64,000 nt of DNA from Pseudomonas yamanorum (GTDB lineage Bacteria > Pseudomonadota > Gammaproteobacteria > Pseudomonadales > Pseudomonadaceae). Under the pieces are notes generated by a model. That model had not been told where the DNA came from. It worked only from the letters and a program-made list of their open reading frames with translations, and searched no databases. Positions 53,141 through 63,939 of this stretch are shown one piece after another; position 1 is the stretch's first letter; each line of letters opens with the position of its first letter. Where the stretch lies: assembly GCF_900105735.1 (NCBI RefSeq), contig NZ_LT629793.1:1550001-1614000 (forward strand), read 5' to 3'. The position numbers were made by a program, and so were the translations under genes.

Positions 53141-54187
53141 CTATTTTTTCCCTTCAAGTGCTTCGTAGGCTTTTTTGATTCGATGGTCATAATCGCCATA
53201 ATCCTTGCCGTTATAGTTCAGCGCCATGGCGGCGTAATCCTTGTTCTTCATGGCCTTGACCAAAGCAGGACTCTGGCTGCAAAAACCGAGGAAGGCCTTG
53301 AGTTGATGCCCGGCGTTTATCTTCATGGCCACGACAAACTCAAACACCGTTTTATAACCACATGCCGTGAAGTTGGAGCCCATTATCTGAAACATACCCC
53401 AGGAGGCCGACTTCAAGGCCGCTTCCTGATCCAGCGCAAAGGCCGTGGCCATGGTTTCCCAGGCTTTGGTCTGGTCCTTGTTGTTGGCCTTCCACTGGGG
53501 GCCGGCTTTTTGCACGTAGGGGTACGACAACAGCGGGTGGGTCTGATCGTATTTCTGGTGGGTGTACTTGCGAAAGTGATGCCCTTCAAAAGCGATCACC
53601 GGCAACTTGGCCGGCCCGAACCCGGAGCGCCCGCCCGACTCCACCGTGGCAAACGCCTTGATGATATTGACCGAAATTCCGCTGCCTAACTGTGTGGCGG
53701 CGTTCTGGAAGTCGGTGTCCGTCAGCGTCGTACCGCCGTCGCACGTGGCCTGGAGCATCATCTGCCGGTTGCGCCGCTCGGCCTCGATCATCGCCCGCAT
53801 GCGGTCAAGGTAATGGTTGACCGTCGCCTGGACCATATCGGAACTGGTGTTGCCGAACACATTCAGGAAGGTCGGAATGCGCAGGGCCGGATTCGACTTG
53901 ACCGGCACCTTCACCGCCTCTTCGATCAGGCTATTGAAGGTACGCCCGGTGGGGTCGATCACCCCATCGGGATGGGCGTACTTGAGATAGCGGAACTGAT
54001 ACTGGCTGATGCACTGCACCAACTGGCCGTCGCACTTGCCGTTTTCGGCCAAGGGGAAACCCAACTTGGGAGTGATCAAGTTGAACAAATACTGGATGCA
54101 CTGAACGTCGGCGGGCAAGTTGCGGGCTTTGCCGGGGGCACCGACGGAAGCGCTGATAAGCGTGGGCAACCCTTGCAGGCTTTTCAT
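53141..54187 (-). CDS. DUF3380-type N-acetylmuramidase with peptidoglycan-binding N-terminus
   Basis: 348 aa from the ATG at 54187, 8 nt after AAGGA; an ATG three codons earlier is too close to that site. No signal peptide. N-terminal region (about 25-95) resembles a PG_binding repeat (ADVQCIQYLFNLI ... DGVIDPTGRTFNSLIEE). The C-terminal muramidase domain (about 160-345) has the catalytic Glu in KAFATVESGGRSGFGPAKLP, then VIAFEGHHFRKYT and ASWGMFQIMGSNF. Such enzymes occur as phage endolysins and as type VI secretion effectors. No holin, phage gene or VgrG is nearby. Paired with the downstream secreted protein. Confidence 0.85.
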   Translation of the reverse strand: MKSLQGLPTLISASVGAPGKARNLPADVQCIQYLFNLITPKLGFPLAENGKCDGQLVQCISQYQFRYLKYAHPDGVIDPTGRTFNSLIEEAVKVPVKSNPALRIPTFLNVFGNTSSDMVQATVNHYLDRMRAMIEAERRNRQMMLQATCDGGTTLTDTDFQNAATQLGSGISVNIIKAFATVESGGRSGFGPAKLPVIAFEGHHFRKYTHQKYDQTHPLLSYPYVQKAGPQWKANNKDQTKAWETMATAFALDQEAALKSASWGMFQIMGSNFTACGYKTVFEFVVAMKINAGHQLKAFLGFCSQSPALVKAMKNKDYAAMALNYNGKDYGDYDHRIKKAYEALEGKK

Positions 54188-54489
54188 GACCGACATCCTT
54201 GTTAGTTGAGGTGAATGAGCCATAAAGCGCCATCACTTTAATATCATCCATGTGCCATCGACATATTTTGAAATATGTGACTGGCGCAAACTAGCAAGGT
54301 GGTTTTGGGTTGTCCAGAGTGGAAGCTTGAAGTTGTGAAAGAGCCCTCACAGTCTTTTGCCGGTAACGATTGCTTTCGGGCTTGTGAGCACTGTGCTGAA
54401 GGACGAACAGCAGAAATCGCTTCGCAGATGACGATTGTCAGCGAAGGGCTTCATAAAAGTATTTTTTTGAATCAAGGAGGTGGCGTTAT
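54188..54489. other. intergenic region between the muramidase gene and ffs
   Basis: About 300 bp, AT-richer than its surroundings at 54200-54300. It holds a palindrome (ACATATTT-TG-AAATATGT, 54261-54278), probably part of the muramidase promoter region. A T-run at 54461-54467 has no adjoining hairpin. No credible protein gene. Confidence 0.5.
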
Positions 54490-54491
54490 GG

Positions 54492-54590
54492 AGGCAACCC
54501 CACCAGCCACACCCCGGCACACAATGTTCCCGCTGTGGCTGCTGCCTTCCGGCTCTGACCAGGTTCACGGGTAATCGTTGCGGGGGGACC
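54492..54590 (-). ncRNA. ffs: 4.5S RNA of the signal recognition particle
   Basis: Reverse-strand sequence contains the universally conserved SRP core: GTCAGAGCCGGAAGGCAGCA (the GGAA-type apical loop and the asymmetric internal loop that binds Ffh). GCAAC near the 5' end and GTTGC near the 3' end can close the outer helix. The ends are estimated from the usual length near 97-100 nt. It guides Ffh-dependent targeting of membrane proteins. Own sigma-70 promoter about 45 bp upstream. Confidence 0.9.
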
Positions 54591-54634
54591 GATGGGATCA
54601 CCATAACGACGCTCGCCTCTCGGCAAGCGGGGCC

Positions 54635-54662
54635 ATTGTACCGATCTCATCGGAAGTTACAA
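54635..54662 (-). promoter_or_regulatory. ffs promoter
   Basis: On the minus strand TTGTAA (54662-54657), a 16-bp spacer and TACAAT (54640-54635) form a good sigma-70 promoter; the start falls near 54628, about 40 nt before the mature 4.5S RNA, so the RNA is likely processed from a precursor. Confidence 0.75.
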
Positions 54663-54705
54663 CCGTTCCTGCGGGATTAAAATATGAAGGGCTTCAAGCA
54701 CTTGC

Positions 54706-55872
54706 CTACTGGGCCTGCAACACCTCGTCCGCCCTGCCGCCCTCTTGCTGGATCACCAGGTGAATGAAGTGCAGCTTGGCAATCACCGCCGGCGGCAGGA
54801 CGAACGGATAGAAATCCGGCTGGCCCATGCTGCGGGACAGTTCGTTGAGCATGCCGGCCAGTTCGATCCATGCGTTGACGAATGACAAGAACGCCGTGCC
54901 ACCGGGATGTTCAGGGTCATAGAGGGTGCTCAGGGGGAACGGCTGGTAATCCAGGTCCATCTCCCGAGCACTCATGCCGAATCCCAGCGCGGTGTCGACG
55001 GCGTCCATCATGTGCAGGTAATGCGCCCAGGTTTCCGCCCAGTCTTCCCACGGGTGCATGGTGGCGTAGGCACTGACGCAGGTTTGCTGCCAGTCCGGGC
55101 GCGGGCCGTTCTGGTAGTGCTGGTCGAGGGCATCAGCGTAGCTGGCGCGGTCGTCGCCGAACAGCGTGCGGAACGGTTCCAGCCAGTGGCTGTTGGCGAT
55201 CAGGCGGTCCCAGTAGTAGTGGCCGACCTCATGACGAAAATGGCCGAGCAAGGTGCGGTAAGGCTCGCGCATCTGCACACGGATTTTTTCCCGGTGGGCG
55301 TCGTCGGCTTCTTTGATATCAAGGGTGACCAGGCCATTGGCGTGGCCGGTGGTGGGCGCGTTGCCTTCCAGGTCGATGCCGACGAAATCGAAGGCCAGGC
55401 CAGTGTCTTCATCGACGGTCTTGGGAATGACCTGCAAGCCCAGGCTGATGAGTTGCGCCACCAGGCGGCGCTTGGCGGTCTCGACCTTGCGCCAGCGTTC
55501 GGGGTTTTCAGGGATCGACAGATCAGGAATGGTGCGATTCAGGCTGCAGGCCACGCACAAGGTCTGGCCATTGTCGGCGGGCAGCAACCAGTTGCAGGCG
55601 GCCGGCGTGTCGAGGTTGGCGCAGCGGCGAAAGGCACCGGCTTGAGGGTCGGCGTCCAGCAGCCAGGTATCGGCGTACGGGCCGGGCTGCAGGGATGACA
55701 GGCGACTCTGCTCGGGCTGGTAGCCCAGCAGCGCCGAACAGGCCAGGCACTGGCTGTTGCGAAAGAACAGGGACTGCCCACAGCGACACTGCCAGACCTT
55801 GCTGTTGCGCGAGGTCTCGGCCATGAACGGTGCGGCAATACGCGAACTGAGTTGCTCGAAGAAGCGGTACAT
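54706..55872 (-). CDS. putative zinc-binding metallopeptidase
   Basis: 388 aa from the ATG at 55872, after GGGAGAGA. N-terminal zinc-ribbon (WQCRCGQSLFFRNSQCLAC, residues about 28-46) followed by a second cysteine cluster (RRCANL, CNWLLP, CVACSLN). The peptidase core has HEVGHYYWD (HExxH, about residue 240) and a downstream EDWAETWAHYLH with the third zinc ligand. No signal peptide, so cytosolic. Biological substrate unknown. It is transcribed toward ffs but both are separated by the ffs promoter. Confidence 0.9.
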   Translation of the reverse strand: MYRFFEQLSSRIAAPFMAETSRNSKVWQCRCGQSLFFRNSQCLACSALLGYQPEQSRLSSLQPGPYADTWLLDADPQAGAFRRCANLDTPAACNWLLPADNGQTLCVACSLNRTIPDLSIPENPERWRKVETAKRRLVAQLISLGLQVIPKTVDEDTGLAFDFVGIDLEGNAPTTGHANGLVTLDIKEADDAHREKIRVQMREPYRTLLGHFRHEVGHYYWDRLIANSHWLEPFRTLFGDDRASYADALDQHYQNGPRPDWQQTCVSAYATMHPWEDWAETWAHYLHMMDAVDTALGFGMSAREMDLDYQPFPLSTLYDPEHPGGTAFLSFVNAWIELAGMLNELSRSMGQPDFYPFVLPPAVIAKLHFIHLVIQQEGGRADEVLQAQ

Positions 55873-55920
55873 GGCGATCTCTCCCGGAAGCTTGCCAATA
55901 CTAGAGCATTGCCCGGGAGA

Positions 55921-55951
55921 GATCGTTCCCACGCTCTGCGTGGGAACGATC
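55921..55951. repeat. short palindromic repeat related to the 31.3-kb element
   Basis: GATCGTTCCCACG-CTC-TGCGTGGGAACGATC, a near-perfect hairpin lying 2 nt beyond the ligA stop, where it could end ligA transcription. Confidence 0.8.
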
Positions 55952-55952
55952 A

Positions 55953-58351
<2,399 letters not shown>

Positions 58352-58397
58352 AATATGTTAGTGCATGGATTCTACAGGCAACGCTTAAGCTTGGACC

Positions 58398-59249
58398 TTA
58401 GCGCTTCTGTGTCAGGGCACGACGCTCGAACTCGACGATGCGCTGACGGTAATGCTCGATGGTCTGGGCGGTCAGGACGCTGCGTTGGTCGTCCTTGAGC
58501 TCGCCGTTGAGTTCCTGGGACAGCTTGCGGGCAGCGGCCACCATCACGTCGAAGGCTTGTTTCGGGTGACGCGGGCCTGGCAAACCGAGGAAGAAGCTCA
58601 CGGCCGGAGTGCTGAAATGGTCGATGTCGTCCAGATCAAAGATGCCCGGCTTGACCGCGTTGGCCATAGAGAACAGGACTTCGCCGTTACCGGCCATGCT
58701 TTCGTGGCGGTGGAAAATATCCATCTCGCCAAAACGCAGGCCGCTTTCCAGAATGTTTTGCAGCAAGGCCGGGCCCTTGAAGCCGGCGGCGTCGCGGCAG
58801 ATCACGCTGATCACCAGCACCTCTTCGGCAGCCGGTTGATCCTTGACGGATTCTTTATGGGCGTTCTTGACCGGGGTTTCATCCGGGAAGTCACCGTCAC
58901 GGCTGCTGAAGCTCGGACCTTCTTCCAGGTCCAGGTTCAGGTCACCCTGGGATGGCTCGCTGGCCGCACTGCGCTTGCCGCGCTTGGGTTCACGGGCTTC
59001 ACGCACGGGTGCGCTCATCGACGGCAGGTCGTGCTCGTCCAGGTGCGGCTCTTTATGGTTATCCAGGACACGTGGTGGCCCCAGCAGCTCGGCGCTGCCG
59101 TCGTCGTCCGGCAAATTGGACAGGTTGCGGTCCAGGCGAAATTTCAACTTGCCCTTGCCGCCACGCATCCGGCGCCAGCCATCAAAAAGAATACCGGCAA
59201 TGACAATAATGCCGATGACGATCAGCCACTCGCGCAGACCGATTTCCAT
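58398..59249 (-). CDS. zipA: cell division protein ZipA
   Basis: 283 aa from the ATG at 59249. N-terminal membrane anchor ([20 protein letters not shown]), a basic then acidic/Pro-rich linker (about 30-140), and the C-terminal FtsZ-binding domain (about 145-280) with [20 protein letters not shown] and [18 protein letters not shown]. It tethers FtsZ to the inner membrane. smc is 259 nt upstream with no gene between, so zipA may be co-transcribed from smc or have its own promoter. Confidence 0.96.
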   Translation of the reverse strand: MEIGLREWLIVIGIIVIAGILFDGWRRMRGGKGKLKFRLDRNLSNLPDDDGSAELLGPPRVLDNHKEPHLDEHDLPSMSAPVREAREPKRGKRSAASEPSQGDLNLDLEEGPSFSSRDGDFPDETPVKNAHKESVKDQPAAEEVLVISVICRDAAGFKGPALLQNILESGLRFGEMDIFHRHESMAGNGEVLFSMANAVKPGIFDLDDIDHFSTPAVSFFLGLPGPRHPKQAFDVMVAAARKLSQELNGELKDDQRSVLTAQTIEHYRQRIVEFERRALTQKR

Positions 59250-59508
59250 GTAATCCCGTGCCTCTAATAAAAAATGCTGAAAAATAAGGGGTTTAGCACC
59301 GTGCAAACCGCTTTAAAACGTGGCGCCAACTCTATGTTCTGAATGACGTTTTGCCCACGCATACGAAAATTTGACATTAAACTAGCACGACCAAAGATAA
59401 CTTTACACCGTCTGTCAAAATGCCTTGAACAAATATGTCCATTTGCCACTTTTCCCAGACCGGTAAATCACCTTACATCCTGCTGAAAATCCTCCTGCGA
59501 AGTGCGCC

Positions 59509-62500
59509 TCAGGATTCCACCAGCGCCATCGCCTCTTCGACATCCACCGCCACCAAACGCGAACAGCCCGGCTCGTGCATCGTCACACCCATCAATTGAT
59601 CAGCCATTTCCATGGCGATCTTGTTGTGGGTGATATAGATGAACTGCACCGTCTGGGACATCTCTTTAACCAGTCGGGCGTACCGTCCAACGTTAGCGTC
59701 ATCCAGCGGAGCGTCAACTTCGTCGAGCATGCAAAACGGTGCCGGGTTCAACTTGAAGATCGCAAATATCAGGGCCAATGCCGTCAGTGCCTTCTCGCCA
59801 CCGGACAGCAAATGGATGGTGCTGTTCTTCTTGCCTGGAGGCCGCGCCATGATCGTTACCCCTGTATCGAGTAGATCTTCGCCCGTCAGTTCCAAGTAAG
59901 CGCTGCCACCACCGAAAACTTTCGGGAATAACGCCTGTAAACCGCCATTAATCTGATCAAAGGTATCTTTGAAGCGATTACGGGTTTCCTTGTCGATCTT
60001 GCGGATCACGTTTTCCAGGGTGTCCAGGGCTTCGACAAGATCGGCGTTCTGCGCGTCCAGATAACGTTTGCGCTCGGACTGCTGCTGGTACTCGTCGATA
60101 GCCGCGAGGTTGATCGCGCCGAGTCGTTGAATGCGTGCGGCAATCCGTTCAAGTTCTTCTTCGGCTTCTTTCTCGTTGGCCTCGGCGGTCAGGGTATTGA
60201 GCACGCCGTGCAGGTCGTAGCCGTCTTCCAGCAACTGGTCTTGCAGGGTTTTGCGTCGAACCGTCAGGGCCTGCCATTCCATGCGCTGCTGTTCGAGTTG
60301 GCCACGGATCAGCTGCGATTGCTGCTCGGCCTGGGTCCGGCGCTTTTCGGCGTCGCGCAGTTCGCGATCGGCATCTTCCAGGGCGATTTGTGCGGTCTTG
60401 AGCTCTTCGTCGACGGTCATGCGCTTGTCGAGCAACTCTTCAAGTTTCAGGCGCAGCTCTTCCAGCGGGGCTTCGCCCTCCTCCAGGTTGAGGCTCAGTT
60501 GCTCGCGCTTTTCGGTCAGGCGTTCGGACTGCATTTCCAGACGTTCAAGGGCCTGGCGCGTGGAGTCGTGTTGCGCCCGCAGGGAGCCGAGGCGCACGGC
60601 CAGTTGATGGGCATGGTCCTTGTGCTGGCGGGCTTCTTGACGCACCCGGTCGAGGCGCTCGCGCAAGCTGTCGCGCTGGGCCAGCAGCAACTCGCGCTGC
60701 TCGGTGTCCAGGGCCATGCTGTCGAGGGCTTCCTGCAGTTGCAGGCGCGCTTCACCGACTTGTTCGTGTTCGAGGGCGCGTTGCTCGCCCATCTCCGCCA
60801 CTTCTTCGTCGAGCCGGGTGCGGCGCAAGGTCAGTTGCTCGACCTTGGCCTTGCTCGCCGAGAGCTGGGCTTTCAATTCGCCTTGCTGGCGCGCTTCGTC
60901 CTGCAACAGCCGGCGCAGGTGTTCGCGGCCGGTCTCTTGCTGGCGCTGGGTGGCGCGCAAGGTTTGCAGCTGGTTTTCCAGGGATTCAAGGGTGGCTTCG
61001 CGCTCTTCCCGTTCGGCAGTCAGGTTGACGATTTCCTGGCCACGGGCCAATACGCCGCTTTCCGCTTCGCTGGCACGACGCACCCGCAGGAAGTGCCGGC
61101 CGACCCAAAAGCCGTCACGGCTGATCAGGCTTTGCCCGGCCGCCAATTGGCCACGCTGGGCCAAGGCCTGCTCAAGACTGTCCACCGGTTTGACCTGACC
61201 CAGCCAAGACGACAGATCAATCGCCGCCTCGACCTTGTCCAGCAGGCTGCCCGGTACGCGTGTGCCGTCTGCCGCGGGGCTAAGCAATCGCAAATCACCC
61301 TGGGTAAAACCCGCCAGATCGAAACCGCCAAAATCATCCACCAACACGGCTTGCAGGTCGGCACCGAGGACGGTTTCCACCGCCAACTCCCAACCGGCTT
61401 CAACCTTCAAGCCTTCGGCCAGGCGCGGGCGCTCGGCCAAGTGTTGATCACGCAACCATTCGGCAGTGCCGGTGCCCGGGTCGAGCGCCGCTTGCTGCAA
61501 GGCTTCAAGGGAGGCCAATCGACCGTTAAGCCGCTGCAAATCCCCCTGGGCGGTTTGCTGCGCCTGGGTCGCCTGCTGCAGTTGCTGACGCAATTGCTCG
61601 AGGCGCTCCACTTGCTGTTCTTCGCTGGCTTCCAGCTCTTCCAGGGTCATTTCGCTTTCGGCGAGTTTCTCGCTCAGCTCGAGGATCGCCGCGTCTTCCG
61701 GGTCGGCCGCGAGCAACACGCGCTCTTCCACCAAACGCCGCTGACGCTCGGCCAGGCGCTCCATGCTGGTTTCCAGTTGCTGGATGCGCGATTGCTGCAC
61801 CTCAGCCTGGCGGCGCGGTTCGGCGGATTGCAGGTTGAACGTGTCCCACTGCTCCTGCCAGGCGTGCATGGTGGTTTCGGATTCTTCCAAGGCCGCAGCG
61901 GCTTCCTCGGCGGCGGCGCTGGTGACTTCCTGCTCCGGGGTGAGCATGTCCAGCTCCTCCCCGAGGGTCAGCAACAAGGTGCGGTCGTGGCCCAGGTGCG
62001 ATTCGGTTTCCAGGCGCGCGCGTTCGGCTTCCTTCAGGTCGTCCTGCAACTGGCGCAAGCGTTGCTGGCCGTGCTGGATGCTCTGCTCGACCCGGGCGAT
62101 GTCACCGCCCACCGAATAGAAGCGCCCCTGCACCAGATTGAAGCGCTCGGACAGGTCATGGTGACCGTCCCGCAGGCGCTCGATGCTGGCGTCGGCATTG
62201 CGCTGCTCAGCCACTAACGCTTCGAAGCTGATTTCCTGGGTGCCGATGATCGCTTCGCGCTGGCCCACTTGATCATTCAATGCCTGCCAGCGCAGGGCTG
62301 ACAGTTGCGCCTTGAGCTGACGCTCCTCGCCCTTGTATTCCTGATACTTCTCGGCCGCCTGGGCCTGACGGTGCAGGCGCTCCAACTGGCGCTCCAGCTC
62401 TTCACGCAGGTCGGTCAGACGGGCAAGGTTTTCATGGGTGCGACGGATACGGTTTTCGGTCTCGCGCCGGCGCTCCTTGTACTTGGAGATGCCGGCCGCT

Positions 62501-62997
62501 TCCTCGATAAAGTTACGCAGGTCTTCGGGCTTGGCTTCGATCAGCTTGGAGATCATGCCCTGCTCGATGATCGAGTAGCTGCGCGGGCCCAGGCCGGTAC
62601 CGAGGAAGATGTCGGTAATGTCCCGACGGCGGCACTTGGTGCCGTTGAGGAAATAGCTGTTCTGGCTGTCGCGGGTGACTTTGCGGCGGATGGAAATTTC
62701 CGCGTAGGCCGCGTACTCGCCCACCAGGGTGCCATCGGAGTTATCAAACACCAGTTCAATGCTGGCCTGGCTCACTGGCTTGCGGCTGGTGGAGCCGTTG
62801 AAGATGACGTCGGTCATCGACTCGCCACGCAGGTTTTTCGCGGAGCTCTCGCCCATCACCCAGCGTACGGCGTCGATGATGTTCGACTTGCCGCAGCCAT
62901 TGGGCCCGACCACTGCCGCCATATTACTGGGGAAGTTCACCGTGGTCGGGTCGACGAAGGATTTGAACCCCGCCAGTTTGATGCACTTGAGCCGCAC
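59509..62997 (-). CDS. smc: chromosome segregation ATPase SMC
   Basis: 1162 aa with a GTG start at 62997, the usual Pseudomonas start (MRLKCIKLAGFKSFVDPTT). N-terminal Walker A GPNGCGKSN, long coiled coils (about 170-500 and 660-1000), a hinge (about 510-650, ending near RVRRASEAESG), then the C-terminal signature LSGGEKALTALALIFAIF and Walker B FCMLDEVDAPLDDANV. Works with ScpA/ScpB to condense the chromosome. It starts 2 nt after the GntR gene stop, so the two are coupled. Confidence 0.97.
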   Translation of the reverse strand: MRLKCIKLAGFKSFVDPTTVNFPSNMAAVVGPNGCGKSNIIDAVRWVMGESSAKNLRGESMTDVIFNGSTSRKPVSQASIELVFDNSDGTLVGEYAAYAEISIRRKVTRDSQNSYFLNGTKCRRRDITDIFLGTGLGPRSYSIIEQGMISKLIEAKPEDLRNFIEEAAGISKYKERRRETENRIRRTHENLARLTDLREELERQLERLHRQAQAAEKYQEYKGEERQLKAQLSALRWQALNDQVGQREAIIGTQEISFEALVAEQRNADASIERLRDGHHDLSERFNLVQGRFYSVGGDIARVEQSIQHGQQRLRQLQDDLKEAERARLETESHLGHDRTLLLTLGEELDMLTPEQEVTSAAAEEAAAALEESETTMHAWQEQWDTFNLQSAEPRRQAEVQQSRIQQLETSMERLAERQRRLVEERVLLAADPEDAAILELSEKLAESEMTLEELEASEEQQVERLEQLRQQLQQATQAQQTAQGDLQRLNGRLASLEALQQAALDPGTGTAEWLRDQHLAERPRLAEGLKVEAGWELAVETVLGADLQAVLVDDFGGFDLAGFTQGDLRLLSPAADGTRVPGSLLDKVEAAIDLSSWLGQVKPVDSLEQALAQRGQLAAGQSLISRDGFWVGRHFLRVRRASEAESGVLARGQEIVNLTAEREEREATLESLENQLQTLRATQRQQETGREHLRRLLQDEARQQGELKAQLSASKAKVEQLTLRRTRLDEEVAEMGEQRALEHEQVGEARLQLQEALDSMALDTEQRELLLAQRDSLRERLDRVRQEARQHKDHAHQLAVRLGSLRAQHDSTRQALERLEMQSERLTEKREQLSLNLEEGEAPLEELRLKLEELLDKRMTVDEELKTAQIALEDADRELRDAEKRRTQAEQQSQLIRGQLEQQRMEWQALTVRRKTLQDQLLEDGYDLHGVLNTLTAEANEKEAEEELERIAARIQRLGAINLAAIDEYQQQSERKRYLDAQNADLVEALDTLENVIRKIDKETRNRFKDTFDQINGGLQALFPKVFGGGSAYLELTGEDLLDTGVTIMARPPGKKNSTIHLLSGGEKALTALALIFAIFKLNPAPFCMLDEVDAPLDDANVGRYARLVKEMSQTVQFIYITHNKIAMEMADQLMGVTMHEPGCSRLVAVDVEEAMALVES

Positions 62998-62999
62998 GC

Positions 63000-63659
63000 T
63001 TAGGCTTCCGCCAACGCAGCAATAACCAGCGAGCAACTGCGCTCGCCGTAGGCCGAGAGCACCTGGCGAATCTGTGGCAGGTCACGGGCCAGCACGGCGG
63101 CTAGCAACTGCTCGAACAGCACCAGGTACTCGCTCATGGACGCCTTGCGTTGATCCAGCGCCAGGTAATAGGCACGGTTCATCGCCGGCTGCAGGTTCTC
63201 GACGGTTTCCTGCAGATACGGGTTGTTAGCGAACGGATACGCGGCGCGCATCACATTGAAGCTTTCCTCGACGAAGGCGCGGATGTCCTGGCGTTCGAAG
63301 CTGGCGACCAAGCGCTGCTGGATCTGCACAAACGGCGCCATGTCGGCCTGGGTCTGCCAGCCGGCGGCGACCGCGTTGCCCAGCAGGATGTACAGCTCAC
63401 CCATCAGCGTGCACAGGCTCTGCACCTTGTGGGCAGTCAGCTCGGTGACATGGGCGCCACGGCGCGGCAGGATCGCGATCAGGTGCCGACGCTCAAGGAT
63501 CAGCAAGGCTTCGCGCACGGAACCACGGCTGACATTAAGCGCCAGTGTGACCTTCTGCTCCTGGATCCGCTCCCCAGGCTTGAGGTCGCCGCGAATGATA
63601 CGTTCGGCGAGGTGGTGAGCGATTTGCTCGGCAAGACTATCCGGCGCCTTGAACGTCAT
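63000..63659 (-). CDS. GntR-family regulator, FCD subfamily
   Basis: 219 aa from the ATG at 63659 with AAGGGA upstream. Winged helix DSLAEQIAHHLAERIIRGDL, then the recognition part LNVSRGSVREALLILERRHL, and an FCD effector domain with the metal-binding Asp/His-like region (MGELYILLGN ... NNPYLQETVENL). It is divergent from xdhA, so it probably controls xanthine/purine breakdown (inference from location). Its stop is 2 nt before smc, an odd coupling between a metabolic regulator and SMC. Confidence 0.93.
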   Translation of the reverse strand: MTFKAPDSLAEQIAHHLAERIIRGDLKPGERIQEQKVTLALNVSRGSVREALLILERRHLIAILPRRGAHVTELTAHKVQSLCTLMGELYILLGNAVAAGWQTQADMAPFVQIQQRLVASFERQDIRAFVEESFNVMRAAYPFANNPYLQETVENLQPAMNRAYYLALDQRKASMSEYLVLFEQLLAAVLARDLPQIRQVLSAYGERSCSLVIAALAEA

Positions 63660-63842
63660 GTTTTCCCTTCAAAATCTTCTATCGGTACGAGCGCGGCAGT
63701 GTAGCGCACTTGCCCATTGATGGCGTACGGCCCACAAGCACGAATTTGGCATGAAATAAGCAACCGTTAAAGTCCAGAAGCCCCTAAAAACGGCGGTTCC
63801 AGAGAACTGGACCATAATTAAGGATGTTGAGATCGCATTTTC

Positions 63843-63894
63843 TTGACCTTTCGGTCAGAAAATCGTTGACCGAAAAGTCAGACATGACTAGATT
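63843..63894 (+). promoter_or_regulatory. xdhA promoter with two tandem TTGAC-N6-GTCAG dyads
   Basis: TTGAC-CTTTCG-GTCAG (63843-63858) and TTGAC-CGAAAA-GTCAG (63866-63881) are two dyads of identical arms, 23 bp apart. The second begins with the -35 box TTGACC (63866-63871), which with a 17-bp spacer pairs with TAGATT (63889-63894). Binding here would block the promoter. The divergently coded GntR protein is the natural candidate. Confidence 0.65.
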
Positions 63895-63939
63895 CGGCGC
63901 AAAGCGGTTAACAACAATAATGAGTCTGCGAGGCCTTCC

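Noticed and set aside
54473..54490. Strong ribosome site AAGGAGG before an ATG at 54488 on the plus strand
   Set aside because: The ORF after it runs antisense through ffs and encodes nothing recognisable; the match arises from sequence next to the RNA 3' end.
54299..54574. 91-codon plus-strand ORF
   Set aside because: Its 3' half is antisense to the 4.5S RNA gene, which explains the conservation.
59250..59508. Possible RNA gene between zipA and smc
   Set aside because: No stable hairpin, terminator or conserved RNA motif could be seen; likely promoter/leader sequence.
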